Shown: positions 36,282 through 44,797, counted from the stretch's first letter. The stretch: DNA of 64,000 nucleotides from JANPIX01 sp031425195 (GCA_031425195.1 JANPIX010000009.1:124001-188000); one strand, 5' to 3'. The notes: a model not told the origin generated them from the sequence alone. Program-made: numbers and translations.

Positions 36282-36950
36282 TCAGGTGAAATGTTGGCGC
36301 ACGGCGGCGGCCAGAACAGTGGCAAGCGTGGCATGGGCCGGGGCGTCATAGTGGATGCCGTCGAGGTTCGACACGGCGATATGATCGCCCGCGTCGACGA
36401 ACGGCACGTTCTGGCGCTTTGCCACGGCCTGACAGGCCGGGCCAAGCGCCCGCGACAGGGCCGCACCGCCCGCGAAGATATCGGCCAGACAGCCGGTTTC
36501 AACGATGGGAGGCGGGGCCACCAGCAAGACCTGCGGCGCGCCGCCACCGGGGCCGCTGGTCGACAGGCGGATCACCTCGATCAGGCGGCCAAGCGACATC
36601 GCGATATCGGCGGCATTCACCGAAAAGCGGGGTTTGAGGTCATTCGTGCCCAGTTTCAGGATCACGAGATCAATCGGGCGGTGGCTTTCCAGAACCGCAG
36701 GAAGAATTGTCAGACCGTTGCGGTGCGCGCCTTCGACGGGATCGTCGTGCAGCGTGGTGCGGCCGGGGTGACCTTCTTCGATCACGATCCAGCCGGGCCC
36801 AAGGTCGGCGGCCATGCGACAAGGCCAGCGTACATCAGTGCCAAACCGATCCATCGCGTCAAGATCGGGCATCGGAGGCGTGCCATGCGTGTTGCTGTCA
36901 CCATAGCACAGGATGGTTCGTGACCCCTGCCTGCCCGCTGTTGACGCCAT
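36282..36950 (-). CDS. SGNH/GDSL-type hydrolase
   Basis: 222 residues from ATG 36950; an in-frame GTG at 36983 is an alternative. Block I ILCYGDSNTHGTP holds the nucleophile Ser near 18, block III is LGTNDLK, and the C-terminal DGIHYDAPAHATLA carries Asp and His. It is close to arylesterase/acetylxylan-esterase-like SGNH enzymes. As first gene of the minus-strand run with fucU, it may deacetylate a sugar or open an ester-linked substrate; the substrate is not deducible. No signal peptide is visible, so it is probably cytoplasmic. Confidence 0.83.
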   Translation of the reverse strand: MASTAGRQGSRTILCYGDSNTHGTPPMPDLDAMDRFGTDVRWPCRMAADLGPGWIVIEEGHPGRTTLHDDPVEGAHRNGLTILPAVLESHRPIDLVILKLGTNDLKPRFSVNAADIAMSLGRLIEVIRLSTSGPGGGAPQVLLVAPPPIVETGCLADIFAGGAALSRALGPACQAVAKRQNVPFVDAGDHIAVSNLDGIHYDAPAHATLATVLAAAVRQHFT

Positions 36951-37024
36951 GTCGTACCCGCCTGCCTGTTGACCCGGTTTCACCGTGCGTATCGCAGGAA
37001 AGCGGGCCTGTCCATCCGGCTGAA

Positions 37025-37040
37025 CATGCTAACATGTCAG
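37025..37040. promoter_or_regulatory. putative GntR-family operator, site 1
   Basis: CATGCTAACATGTCAG contains CTAACATGTCAG, one mismatch from the perfect palindrome CTAACATGTTAG at 39779-39790. It lies between the SGNH hydrolase gene and the aldose dehydrogenase gene, 75 bases upstream of the former start. Confidence 0.6.
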
Positions 37041-37131
37041 TTTTCCGGCCAGCCCATATCCTGATCAACGGCATTTTTCAGCGTTTTTTGCACCTTTCCC
37101 ATGATTTCCGGGGGTGCAACCGCCGCAGGAA

Positions 37132-37147
37132 CATACTAGCATGTTAG
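37132..37147. promoter_or_regulatory. putative GntR-family operator, site 2
   Basis: CATACTAGCATGTTAG differs at one position from the site next to the regulator gene and lies 20 bases upstream of the aldose dehydrogenase ATG, where binding would block transcription initiation or early elongation. Confidence 0.65.
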
Positions 37148-37166
37148 TGAATATTTGGGGATAAAC

Positions 37167-38201
37167 ATGAAAACACGCGTCTGGGATCGGTTGGGGAATG
37201 GTGGTCTGGGCTTTACCGAACTGGGGTTTGGTGCTGCGCCGCTTGGCAACCTGTATCGGGCGATATCTGATGTCGACGCGCGTGCCGTTCTGGATGCGGC
37301 CTGGGCTGGGGGCGTACGTTATTATGACACTGCGCCACTGTACGGGCTGGGCCTGTCGGAAACCCGGCTGAACCCGTTTCTGCGCGACAAGCCGCGTGAC
37401 AGCTATGTCCTGTCCAGCAAGATCGGCCGGCTTTTGCGGACCTGCAAACCGGGCGAGGACCGGGATTGTCTGGGCAAGTTCTTTGACGTGCCGAACCGGC
37501 GCGAGGTTTACGATTTCACCTATGACGGCGTCATGCGGTCTGTCGAATTCTCGCTGGAGCGGTTGGGCATTGACCGGATCGACATTCTGTTTGCGCATGA
37601 CCTTGATCTGTTCAACCACAAGACGCAGGCGGCGCTGAACGTCAAGCTGGCCGAATTGATGGATGGCGGGTACCGCGCGCTTTTGCAGTTGCGCGAACAG
37701 GGCGTCATCAAGGCATTCGGGGCGGGCGTCAACGAATGGGAACCTTGTCAGTGGATGGCAGAGCGGGGGGATTTCGACATCTTCCTGCTTGCCGGGCGTT
37801 ATACCCTGCTGGAGCAAGAGGCGCTGACCACGTTTTTGCCGCTGGCGCAAAGCCGGGGCATCGGGCTGGTCATCGGCGGGCCCTACAACTCGGGTATCCT
37901 TGCGACGGGGGCACGTCCCGGGGCGTTCTATAACTATGACCCGGCACCAAAGCCCATCATGGACCGCGTGGCGCGGATCGAGGCGGTCTGTGCGCGCCAT
38001 GATGTGCGGCTGGTGGATGCGGCGTTCCAGTTCTGCCTTGCGCATCCCACAGTGGTGTCCGTCATCCCGGGCGGTCAGGGCGTGGCTGAGATGGAGGCCA
38101 ATCTGAAGGCGGCACGGGCCACGGTTCCCGCGGCCTTGTGGCAGGATCTGCAGCATGAAGGATTGCTGCGCGCCGACGCGCCGGTGCCCGTCGCCGCATG
38201 A
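37167..38201 (+). CDS. aldo/keto reductase, probable L-fucose (D-threo-aldose) 1-dehydrogenase
   Basis: 344 residues from ATG 37167, with GGGGAT upstream. The AKR catalytic tetrad is visible: Asp in YYDTAPLYG, Tyr in the same motif, Lys in LSSKIGRLL and His in LFAHDLDLF. The overall pattern (TELGFGAAPLGNLYR, NEWEPCQW) is that of the D-threo-aldose 1-dehydrogenase group, which oxidises L-fucose to L-fuconolactone. The gene is divergent from the SGNH-fucU run, flanked by two operator-like sites, and overlaps the lactonase gene by four bases. Confidence 0.88.
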   Translation: MKTRVWDRLGNGGLGFTELGFGAAPLGNLYRAISDVDARAVLDAAWAGGVRYYDTAPLYGLGLSETRLNPFLRDKPRDSYVLSSKIGRLLRTCKPGEDRDCLGKFFDVPNRREVYDFTYDGVMRSVEFSLERLGIDRIDILFAHDLDLFNHKTQAALNVKLAELMDGGYRALLQLREQGVIKAFGAGVNEWEPCQWMAERGDFDIFLLAGRYTLLEQEALTTFLPLAQSRGIGLVIGGPYNSGILATGARPGAFYNYDPAPKPIMDRVARIEAVCARHDVRLVDAAFQFCLAHPTVVSVIPGGQGVAEMEANLKAARATVPAALWQDLQHEGLLRADAPVPVAA

Positions 38202-39052
38202 TCATCGACGCGCATCAGCATTTCTGGAACCCGGCCCGGGGGGATTACGACTGGATCCCCAAGGGCCACCCCGTGCTTGACCGGGCCTATGCCCCCGCCG
38301 ACCTGACGCCGATCATGGCGGCGGGCGGGGTGGACCTGACGGTGCTGGTGCAGGCGGCGGCGACGATTGCCGAAACCGATTATATGCTGGGGCTGGCCGA
38401 TGCGTCGCCGTTTGTGGCCGGGGTTGTGGGCTGGGTGGATTTTGAAAAGCCGGGTGACAGCGCGGTGTTAGCGCGGCTTGCGGGCCATCCGCTGTTCAAG
38501 GGGGTGCGCCCCCTTATTCAGGATATTCCCGACCCGGACTGGATGCTGCGCGATGATGTTGCCTGGGCCTACCGCGCGATTTGTGACCAAGACCTGACCT
38601 TTGATGCCTTGGGTTTTCCTCAGCATCTGTCGCGTTTCCTGACTTTGCTCGGACGCTATCCCGACATGCGGGTCGTGATCGACCATGGGATGAAGCCGCG
38701 CATTCGTGACCATTCCGCCAGCACTTTTGCCGAATGGGCCGAGGGCATGGAGAGGATCGCCACGCAAACGCGCGCGTTTTGCAAATTCAGCGGACTGGTG
38801 ACCGAGGCGTCGCCCGACTGGACCGTCGATGATCTGCGGCCCTATGCCGATCACCTGTTGGCGGCGTTCGGGCCGGATCGGTTGATGTGGGGGTCGGACT
38901 GGCCGGTGTGCAATCTGGCGGGGGGTCCTGCGCGTTGGCTCGCCGCCGCGCGCGACCTGACAGCCGATTTGCCGCCCGAGGCGCAGGCGCGCATCTTCGG
39001 GAGGACGGCTGCGGCGTTCTACCGGATTGGGGCGATGCCCCCCTCGCCCTGA
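38198..39052 (+). CDS. amidohydrolase family 2 protein, probable L-fuconolactonase
   Basis: 284 residues. The metal-dependent TIM-barrel amidohydrolase is recognised by IIDAHQHFWNPARGDYDWI at the N-terminus, VIDHGMKP near 160, and MWGSDWPVCNLAGG near 230, which carry the His and Asp ligands. This subgroup hydrolyses sugar-acid lactones (fuconolactone, rhamnonolactone). ATGA overlap with the dehydrogenase gene fits the next step of the pathway. The exact sugar is inferred. Confidence 0.88.
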   Translation: MIIDAHQHFWNPARGDYDWIPKGHPVLDRAYAPADLTPIMAAGGVDLTVLVQAAATIAETDYMLGLADASPFVAGVVGWVDFEKPGDSAVLARLAGHPLFKGVRPLIQDIPDPDWMLRDDVAWAYRAICDQDLTFDALGFPQHLSRFLTLLGRYPDMRVVIDHGMKPRIRDHSASTFAEWAEGMERIATQTRAFCKFSGLVTEASPDWTVDDLRPYADHLLAAFGPDRLMWGSDWPVCNLAGGPARWLAAARDLTADLPPEAQARIFGRTAAAFYRIGAMPPSP

Positions 39053-39777
39053 TCAAAGAACTCTGGCCGTTCGGCGATCAGCGGTTCAAGCAGCGACAGC
39101 ATTTGTTCCAGATGGTGGCGCATCGCCCGCGCCGCCGCATCGGCATCGCGTTGTTCCAGGGCGGCCACGATGGCCTGATGTTCGGCAAGGGTCAGTTCCA
39201 CGCGGCCCGGCTGTGGCAGGATCAGGCGCCGCGCGCGGTTCACATGCACCCAGGCCGTGTCGGAAAACTGCGTCAGGCGGCGGAACCCGGTGAAGGAATG
39301 GATCAGTTCATGCATCGCGGCATCGGACTGATAGAAGCCGTCGAAATCCTGATCGTCGACCAGCACCGCCTGCAGGCGCAGGTTGCGGCGCAAAAGCACA
39401 AGCTGTTCTTCCGTCATGGCCGGGGCGACACGTTCAACTGCCGCGATTTCCAGCGCCTGACGCAGAAACGCGCCTTCGCGGATTTCCTGCAGGGAAAAGC
39501 GCGCCACAAAGGTGCCGGCCTGCGGGATCACATCCACCAGCCCCTCCGCCGCCAGACGGGCCACCGCTTCGGACACGGGGCTGCGGGAGATGCCAAGATG
39601 GTCACAAATCTCGGGCTTGCGCAGGGGTTCGCCGGGGCGGAAGGTCAGATGCAGGATGGCGTGCTTGAGCGTGGCATAGGTCTTGGCGGCAAGCGAGCCC
39701 GGAAAGTCGTCAAGCGGCCGCAACCGCAGATGCGAGGGGCTTTCCGCTTGCAGTTCTGTGCCATGGCCTTGTAGCAT
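39019..39777 (-). CDS. GntR-family regulator with FCD ligand domain
   Basis: 252 residues. The winged helix at about 28-95 shows KTYATLKHAILHL, RKPEICDHLGISRSPVSEAV and VIPQAGTFVARF; the FCD domain follows, with metal-ligand candidates in DAAMHELIHSF and EHQAIVAAL...RHHLEQ. FadR-type regulators of sugar-acid catabolism usually repress and release DNA on binding a pathway intermediate. Start ATG 39777 has no SD and overlaps a perfect palindromic operator (39779-39790), pointing to autoregulation. Its 3' end overlaps the lactonase gene by 34 bases, convergently. Confidence 0.88.
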   Translation of the reverse strand: MLQGHGTELQAESPSHLRLRPLDDFPGSLAAKTYATLKHAILHLTFRPGEPLRKPEICDHLGISRSPVSEAVARLAAEGLVDVIPQAGTFVARFSLQEIREGAFLRQALEIAAVERVAPAMTEEQLVLLRRNLRLQAVLVDDQDFDGFYQSDAAMHELIHSFTGFRRLTQFSDTAWVHVNRARRLILPQPGRVELTLAEHQAIVAALEQRDADAAARAMRHHLEQMLSLLEPLIAERPEFFDQGEGGIAPIR

Positions 39778-39790
39778 ACTAACATGTTAG
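39775..39790. promoter_or_regulatory. putative GntR-family operator, site 3 (perfect palindrome)
   Basis: CATACTAACATGTTAG includes the perfect 12-base palindrome CTAACATGTTAG. It overlaps the regulator start codon and lies 57 bases upstream of the divergent dehydratase gene, so one site could control both. Confidence 0.7.
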
Positions 39791-39846
39791 CTGCGATCAT
39801 GCGCCTGTCAAGCACGCGCCCTTTGCATAGCCGAAAGTAACGACCC

Positions 39847-41373
39847 ATGACCCTTGTGGCCCCGACCATTATTCGCCTTCATCCGGCGGACAACGTTATC
39901 ATTGCGCTGGCAGATCACCCAGTGGGGGCGCTGCTTCCCGGATGCCCGGCACCACTGGCGACGGCGGTGCCGCGTGGCCACAAGATTGCGACGCAGGCGA
40001 TTGCAGCCGGGGCAAAGGTGCTGCGCTATGGGCAGATCATCGGGGTCGCGACGCAACCCATCGCGGCGGGGGAACATGTGCATGTGCACAATCTGGGCAT
40101 GGGGGCGCATACGCAGGATTACGGGTTTTCCACCGACATTCGCCCGCTTGCCACACCCAATGCGCCGCGCAGTTTCATGGGGTATCACCGGGCGGACGGC
40201 AAGGTCGGGACGCGGAATTATCTGGGCATCCTGACCTCGGTCAACTGTTCGGGGTCGGTGGCACGATTTATCGCCGAAGCGGTCGACAAGCAGGGGCTGC
40301 TGGACGCCTATCCCAATGTCGACGGTGTGGTGCCCATCGTGCACGGCACGGGGTGCGGCATGTCGGGGCGGGACGAGGGGTATGACACCCTGTTCCGCAC
40401 GCTTCAGGGCTATGCACGCAATCCGAATTTTGCGGGCATCCTGCTGATCGGTCTTGGCTGCGAGGTGATGCAGATCCCTGATCTGATCGGGGCGGGACGG
40501 ATGCGGGCGGACGGCAATTTCCGTTACATGACGATCCAGCAGACCGGAGGCACCCGCAAGACCATAGAGCGGGGGCTGGACGTGATCCGCGAGATGGCCG
40601 TCAAGGCAAACGAGGTGTCGCGCCAGCCTGCCGGGGTGGAGCATCTGGTGATCGGGATGCAATGCGGCGGGTCTGACGGGTATTCCGGGATCACGGCGAA
40701 TCCGGCACTGGGTGCGGCGTCAGACATGCTGGTCGCGCATGGGGGCACGACGATCCTGTCGGAAACGTCCGAAATCTATGGGGCAGAGCATCTGTTGACG
40801 CGGCGCGCGGTGACGCCGGAAGTGGGGCAGAAGATCATCGACCGGATCGCGTGGTGGGAAGATTACTGCGCGCGGATGGGGGGCGAAATGGACAACAACC
40901 CAAGCCCCGGAAACAAGAAGGGCGGCCTGACGACGATCCTTGAAAAATCGCTGGGGGCCGTGGCGAAGGGCGGAACAGCGCCACTGACGCAGGTTTACAA
41001 GTTTGCAGAGCCGATCACCGAGCGGGGTTTCGTGTTCATGGACAGCCCCGGATACGACCCCTGTTCGGTCACCGGGCAGATCGCGTCAGGGGCCAATCTG
41101 ATTGCGTTTACGACCGGGCGCGGGTCGGTGTCGGGATACAAGCCGACCCCCTGCATCAAGCTGGCCACCAACAGCGAAATGTATTCCCGCATGTCCGAAG
41201 ACATGGATGTGAACTGCGGCGACATGATCACGGAAGGCGTCTCGATGGAGGAAAAGGGGCGCGAGATCTTTGAACTCTTCATCCGCGTTGCGAGTGGCGA
41301 ACAGACGAAATCCGAGCAGCTGGGGTTTGGCGGCTGTGAATTTGTGCCTTGGGCGATGGGTGCTGTCATGTGA
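39847..41373 (+). CDS. UxaA-family hydro-lyase, probable L-fuconate dehydratase
   Basis: 508 residues. The UxaA/GarD family of Fe-dependent sugar-acid dehydratases has a small N-terminal SAF domain (HKIATQAIAAGAKVLRYGQIIG, about residues 44-66) and a large catalytic domain with GYHRADGKVGTRNYLGI, HGTGCGMSG and the late Cys pair CSVTGQI/KPTPCIKLATNSEM. Family members dehydrate altronate or galactarate. In fucose gene sets such as that of Campylobacter, a UxaA homologue takes the place of the enolase-type fuconate dehydratase; by context it makes 2-keto-3-deoxy-L-fuconate here. Substrate assignment is inference. Confidence 0.88.
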   Translation: MTLVAPTIIRLHPADNVIIALADHPVGALLPGCPAPLATAVPRGHKIATQAIAAGAKVLRYGQIIGVATQPIAAGEHVHVHNLGMGAHTQDYGFSTDIRPLATPNAPRSFMGYHRADGKVGTRNYLGILTSVNCSGSVARFIAEAVDKQGLLDAYPNVDGVVPIVHGTGCGMSGRDEGYDTLFRTLQGYARNPNFAGILLIGLGCEVMQIPDLIGAGRMRADGNFRYMTIQQTGGTRKTIERGLDVIREMAVKANEVSRQPAGVEHLVIGMQCGGSDGYSGITANPALGAASDMLVAHGGTTILSETSEIYGAEHLLTRRAVTPEVGQKIIDRIAWWEDYCARMGGEMDNNPSPGNKKGGLTTILEKSLGAVAKGGTAPLTQVYKFAEPITERGFVFMDSPGYDPCSVTGQIASGANLIAFTTGRGSVSGYKPTPCIKLATNSEMYSRMSEDMDVNCGDMITEGVSMEEKGREIFELFIRVASGEQTKSEQLGFGGCEFVPWAMGAVM

Positions 41374-41379
41374 CCCGCG

Positions 41380-41428
41380 CCGGGGGGCCTTCTGCCCCCC
41401 GGACCCCCCGAGGATATTTGCATCTGGA
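41380..41428 (+). repeat. dispersed hairpin repeat, copy 1 (terminator-like)
   Basis: CCGGGGGGC (41380-41388) pairs with GCCCCCCGG (41394-41402) and is followed by ACCCCCC and GAGGATATTTGCATCTGGAA. A second copy with the same hairpin plus GGATATTTCCATCAGGGAA lies at 62811-62857. Both directly follow a stop codon, suggesting a mobile or selected 3'-end element. Confidence 0.7.
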
Positions 41429-41441
41429 ATGAGGGGTGAAG

Positions 41442-41903
41442 TCAGACCATGCCGCCGCGGAGGCGGTTTCCGGCGGCGTCCTGCACCCACCAGTCGGGCG
41501 GTTGGTGAAACATCGTGTGGCCTGAATCGGGGTAATGCACGATATCGCGTTCGACCCGGGTGCCGACGATGAGATAGCTGCAGGGGGCGGTGGAGCGGTT
41601 GATGATGCAGTGTGCATTCGGGACGCCTGCCTTCCACGTCACCGCGTCGCCGGGCGTCAGCGGGTGGTCGCCGTCGTTGTCCACAAGGGTTGGCGTGCCC
41701 GTCAGGACGAACAGAAATTCATCCTCTTCTTCGTGCCAGTGACGTTCAGAGGATTGCGCGCCGGGGGCCAGCGTTTCCTCGTAAGCGCCGAATTGCGAAA
41801 GCTCCCCCGCATCGGAAAGTCGGCGCTGATCCATCGCGCCGAACCGGGCCACATCGTCGGGGGCGCGCAGAGTTTGGGGCAATTGCCCCTGTTTCAGAAT
41901 CAT
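41442..41903 (-). CDS. cupin domain-containing protein
   Basis: 153 residues. Cupin motif 1 ERHWHEEEDEFLFVLTGTP (about 53-71) and motif 2 AHCIINRSTAPCSYLIVG give the two-His/Glu metal site. The C-terminal part (TMFHQPPDWWVQDAAGNRLRGG) is found in a group of small stand-alone cupins of unknown role. It is not obviously tied to the sugar cluster upstream. Confidence 0.82.
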   Translation of the reverse strand: MILKQGQLPQTLRAPDDVARFGAMDQRRLSDAGELSQFGAYEETLAPGAQSSERHWHEEEDEFLFVLTGTPTLVDNDGDHPLTPGDAVTWKAGVPNAHCIINRSTAPCSYLIVGTRVERDIVHYPDSGHTMFHQPPDWWVQDAAGNRLRGGMV

Positions 41904-41971
41904 GGCCGTCTCCGATCCCGTGTTTGGGCGATGTTCTACGCTGTCGGGCGATATACAACCGCGCCCTTGCG

Positions 41972-42907
41972 TCAGAACGGGCTGCCGAGCACGATATCGT
42001 TCGCGCGAAGGTCGGGATTAGCCTCGATCACATAGAGCAGGAATTTTGCCACACCGCCCACACCATCCGCATCGAAGTACAGCCGGCCTGTCGCGCGATC
42101 ATAGATCAGGCGGTCGTCCGCCTCGGTTGCGGAGGTGCCACGGCGGAACAGTTCGGCGTCGATGACACCGTCGGGGCCAAGCGCCTGAAACGTGGAGCCG
42201 TAAAGACCGATCTTGTCCACATCGGCGTTGAAATCCGTGATGCGGTGCGAGGTTCTGGCAGACCCGTAATCGTAATAGACAAAGGTATCGGCCCCTGCGC
42301 CCCCGGTGAGGGTGTCGCGGCCGAAGTTCGACACCAGACGATCTGCGCCGTCGCCCCCGAACAGTTGATCCCGCGTGTCGCCAAGTGCCCCGGACGCCGA
42401 ATCGCCGGCAAGCATGTCGGCGCCGTTGCCGCCAAAGAGGTGATCGTTGCCCGCGTCGCCCCATATGGTATCGACGCCGCCGCTGCCCTTCAGCGTGTCA
42501 TCGCCGGCGTAACCGAACAGAAAGTCATCGTTGACCGTCCCGGTCATCCGGTCTGCGCCCTGAAAAAGAAGTTCGCGCAGGGTGTTCTGGTCGTTGGCCA
42601 AGGCCGCGGAGATGAAGGTTGCGGCGGGAAGGTTCAGATCCGTCACGGAGAAAGTCGTCAACCCATCGAGGACCAACGTGAACGCCGAGAGCCGCCCGCC
42701 GACAATGGTCGCAGCGCCGGCCTCGACATTGATGGAGATGTTGCGGATGGTGAAAATGTAATCGCGCCCGGACTCTCCCTCAAACGCGATGGTGGGCTGG
42801 CCGCCTGCGATCTGAAAGTCGTTCGTCAGATAGACGAGATCGCTGGTGATCTTGGAGGAGCTGTTGCCGAGGCCGGGTTCGGGTGAAAAGAACTTGATCA
42901 TTGCCAT
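41972..42907 (-). CDS. RTX (hemolysin-type calcium-binding repeat) secreted protein
   Basis: 311 residues from ATG 42907 (GGAAGGAT upstream); ATG 42901 is an alternative. An N-terminal beta domain of about 125 residues is followed by RTX nonapeptides of the GGxGxDxLx type (LFGYAGDDTL, IWGDAGNDHLFGGNGADML, LFGGDGADRL, LTGGAGADTFVY). The C-terminal domain DRLIYDRATGRLYFDADG resembles the export region of type I substrates. Calcium binding and type I secretion are expected from the family. There is no ABC/MFP exporter nearby. It is paralogous to the next gene in architecture. Confidence 0.85.
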   Translation of the reverse strand: MAMIKFFSPEPGLGNSSSKITSDLVYLTNDFQIAGGQPTIAFEGESGRDYIFTIRNISINVEAGAATIVGGRLSAFTLVLDGLTTFSVTDLNLPAATFISAALANDQNTLRELLFQGADRMTGTVNDDFLFGYAGDDTLKGSGGVDTIWGDAGNDHLFGGNGADMLAGDSASGALGDTRDQLFGGDGADRLVSNFGRDTLTGGAGADTFVYYDYGSARTSHRITDFNADVDKIGLYGSTFQALGPDGVIDAELFRRGTSATEADDRLIYDRATGRLYFDADGVGGVAKFLLYVIEANPDLRANDIVLGSPF

Positions 42908-42948
42908 GGGGTTATCCTTCCAATTCAATTAAACGACGCTGGGTACGC

Positions 42949-43818
42949 CTAGGGCGCGCTCAGCATGAAATCGCCCGCGTTCAGTGCCGTTCCGGGGTCG
43001 AACCGAGCGATGGTCACGGCAAGGTCACCGCCGGTGCCATCCGCGTCGTAGCGCAGGATACCGGTCGCGCGTTCATAGATCAGACGGTCGTCCAGTTCGC
43101 GTGCGGCAGCACCGCGCGCGAACCATTCCGAGCCGGGCGGAAGGCCTGCGAGATTGTCAAACACCAGCGTGTCGAACAGCAGTTTGTCAGTGCCGGTTGC
43201 GAAATCGGTGACGACATCCGCCCTGCGCGAGGGGCCAAGGGTGTCGAAGATGAAAAGATCGGCGCCGGCTCCCCCTGACAGGGTGTCGGCACCGGAGCCG
43301 CCAACCAAGGTGTCATCGCCAGCACCACCAAACAGCGCGTCGCGGCCTGATCCGGCACTGATGGCGGGCAGTCCGCCGAGCATGACGTCGGCACCTGCAC
43401 GTCCGAAGATTGTGTCGTTGCCCGCCCCGCCAACCAAAGTGTCGCCGCCATCGGGGGCCACGATGCGGTCATTACCGGCGAGCAGATAGGCGACGATTGC
43501 CTGCAAATCGCCGCCACTCTGCGCATTGTAAAACGGGGCTGCAGGGACATTGATCCCTTCGATCTTGATGACCGGAATTCCGCTGAGCGTCACATCGAAC
43601 CGGGTGATCTGCCCGTTGGTCACGTCGAAGGGCGACAGGCTGGCGGAAAAATCGCTTCCCCGCAGGATCACCTGACGGATGCCGTTCGTAATTGTGTCGA
43701 GTGTGAAGGCAACCCGATTGTCCGATATCGAGACGGGTTGATAGATGTCCAGCCCGTCGAGCCAAAGCAGCATGTTGATGCCGTCACCGCCCAGATTGTT
43801 CAGTGTGATCGTTGCCAT
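42949..43818 (-). CDS. RTX (hemolysin-type calcium-binding repeat) secreted protein
   Basis: 289 residues from ATG 43818 (GGGGGAA upstream). The layout matches its downstream neighbour: an N-terminal beta domain of about 120 residues, RTX repeats (LVGGAGNDTIFGRAGADVML, LFGGAGDDTLVGGSGADTL, LSGGAGADLFIF), then the C-terminal DRLIYERATGILRYDADGTG. It lies 41 bases upstream of the other RTX gene, and the two are probably co-transcribed. Role unknown; adhesins, surface-layer components and small toxins share this form. Confidence 0.85.
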   Translation of the reverse strand: MATITLNNLGGDGINMLLWLDGLDIYQPVSISDNRVAFTLDTITNGIRQVILRGSDFSASLSPFDVTNGQITRFDVTLSGIPVIKIEGINVPAAPFYNAQSGGDLQAIVAYLLAGNDRIVAPDGGDTLVGGAGNDTIFGRAGADVMLGGLPAISAGSGRDALFGGAGDDTLVGGSGADTLSGGAGADLFIFDTLGPSRRADVVTDFATGTDKLLFDTLVFDNLAGLPPGSEWFARGAAARELDDRLIYERATGILRYDADGTGGDLAVTIARFDPGTALNAGDFMLSAP

Positions 43819-43881
43819 GAACGTTCCCCCCAAAACCTGCGCGAGTTTACGTTGCGACAGGAACTTGGCAAGGGGGTTATG

Positions 43882-43901
43882 GGGGCGGGTTTTCCCGCCC
43901 C
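43882..43901 (-). terminator. hairpin after mtkB
   Basis: GGGGCGGG and CCCGCCCC pair perfectly around a TTTT loop, immediately past the mtkB stop codon on the minus strand. It also separates the serine-cycle genes from the RTX pair. Confidence 0.65.
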
Positions 43902-43903
43902 GT

Positions 43904-44797
43904 TCAGGCGGCCCTGCGTTGCAGGACGCGGGCTATGGTTTCGCCGATGACGCTGGGGTTTTCGGCGACCGACACGCCCACCGCCGACAGCATTTCGACC
44001 TTTTCGCTCGCACTTTCGCCGAACGCGCTGATGATGGCCCCGGCATGGCCCATCGTGCGCCCCTTGGGGGCCGTCAGACCTGCGATATAGGCGATGACCG
44101 GTTTGGTCATGTGGTCACGGATATAGGCGGCGGCCTCGGCCTCTTGCGGGCCGCCGATTTCGCCGATCATGCAGACGACCTGCGTGTCGGGGTCGGCCTC
44201 GAACCGCTCCAGTATATCGCGGAAGGACGATCCGTTGATCGGGTCGCCGCCGATGCCGACGGATGTGGACACGCCGATGCCGCGATCTTTCAACTGCTGT
44301 GCAGCCTCATACCCCAGGGTGCCGGAACGCCCGACGATGCCCACAGGCCCCGGCAGATAGATATGACCGGGCATGATGCCCAGAAGCGCCTGCCCGGGGG
44401 TGATCGTGCCGGCGCAGTTCGGCCCCGTCAGCACCATGCGGCGATCGCGGGGATAGCGCATCATGTAACGTTTGACCTGAATCATGTCCTGCGCGGGGAT
44501 GCCGTCGGTGATGCAGACGCAGTACCGGATGCCGCCGTCCGCCGCCTCCATGATGCTGTCGGCGGCAAAGGGTGGCGGCACGAACACGAGCGATGCCTCG
44601 GCACCCGTGGCGGCGACCGCCTCTTTCACCGTGTCGAACACGGGCACACCGTGCACTGTTTCGCCGCCCTTGCCGGGCACGACACCGCCCACAACGGTGG
44701 TGCCATAGTCGATCATTTCGCGCGTGTGAAACTGCGCCATGCGGCCGGTGATGCCCTGCACGATTACCCGCGTGTCGCGTGTCAGAAGGATGCTCAT
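43904..44797 (-). CDS. mtkB: malate-CoA ligase subunit beta MtkB (SucD-like)
   Basis: 297 residues. The family of succinyl-CoA ligase alpha chains: CoA-binding Rossmann domain with VQGITGRMAQFHTREM and VPGKGGETVHG, GPNCAGTITPGQ, and the phospho-His loop MGHAGAIISA with His near 250. The neighbours sga, mtkA and malyl-CoA lyase identify it as the malate thiokinase subunit of the serine cycle, making malyl-CoA from malate, CoA and ATP, rather than the TCA enzyme. ATGA overlap with mtkA. Confidence 0.88.
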   Translation of the reverse strand: MSILLTRDTRVIVQGITGRMAQFHTREMIDYGTTVVGGVVPGKGGETVHGVPVFDTVKEAVAATGAEASLVFVPPPFAADSIMEAADGGIRYCVCITDGIPAQDMIQVKRYMMRYPRDRRMVLTGPNCAGTITPGQALLGIMPGHIYLPGPVGIVGRSGTLGYEAAQQLKDRGIGVSTSVGIGGDPINGSSFRDILERFEADPDTQVVCMIGEIGGPQEAEAAAYIRDHMTKPVIAYIAGLTAPKGRTMGHAGAIISAFGESASEKVEMLSAVGVSVAENPSVIGETIARVLQRRAA

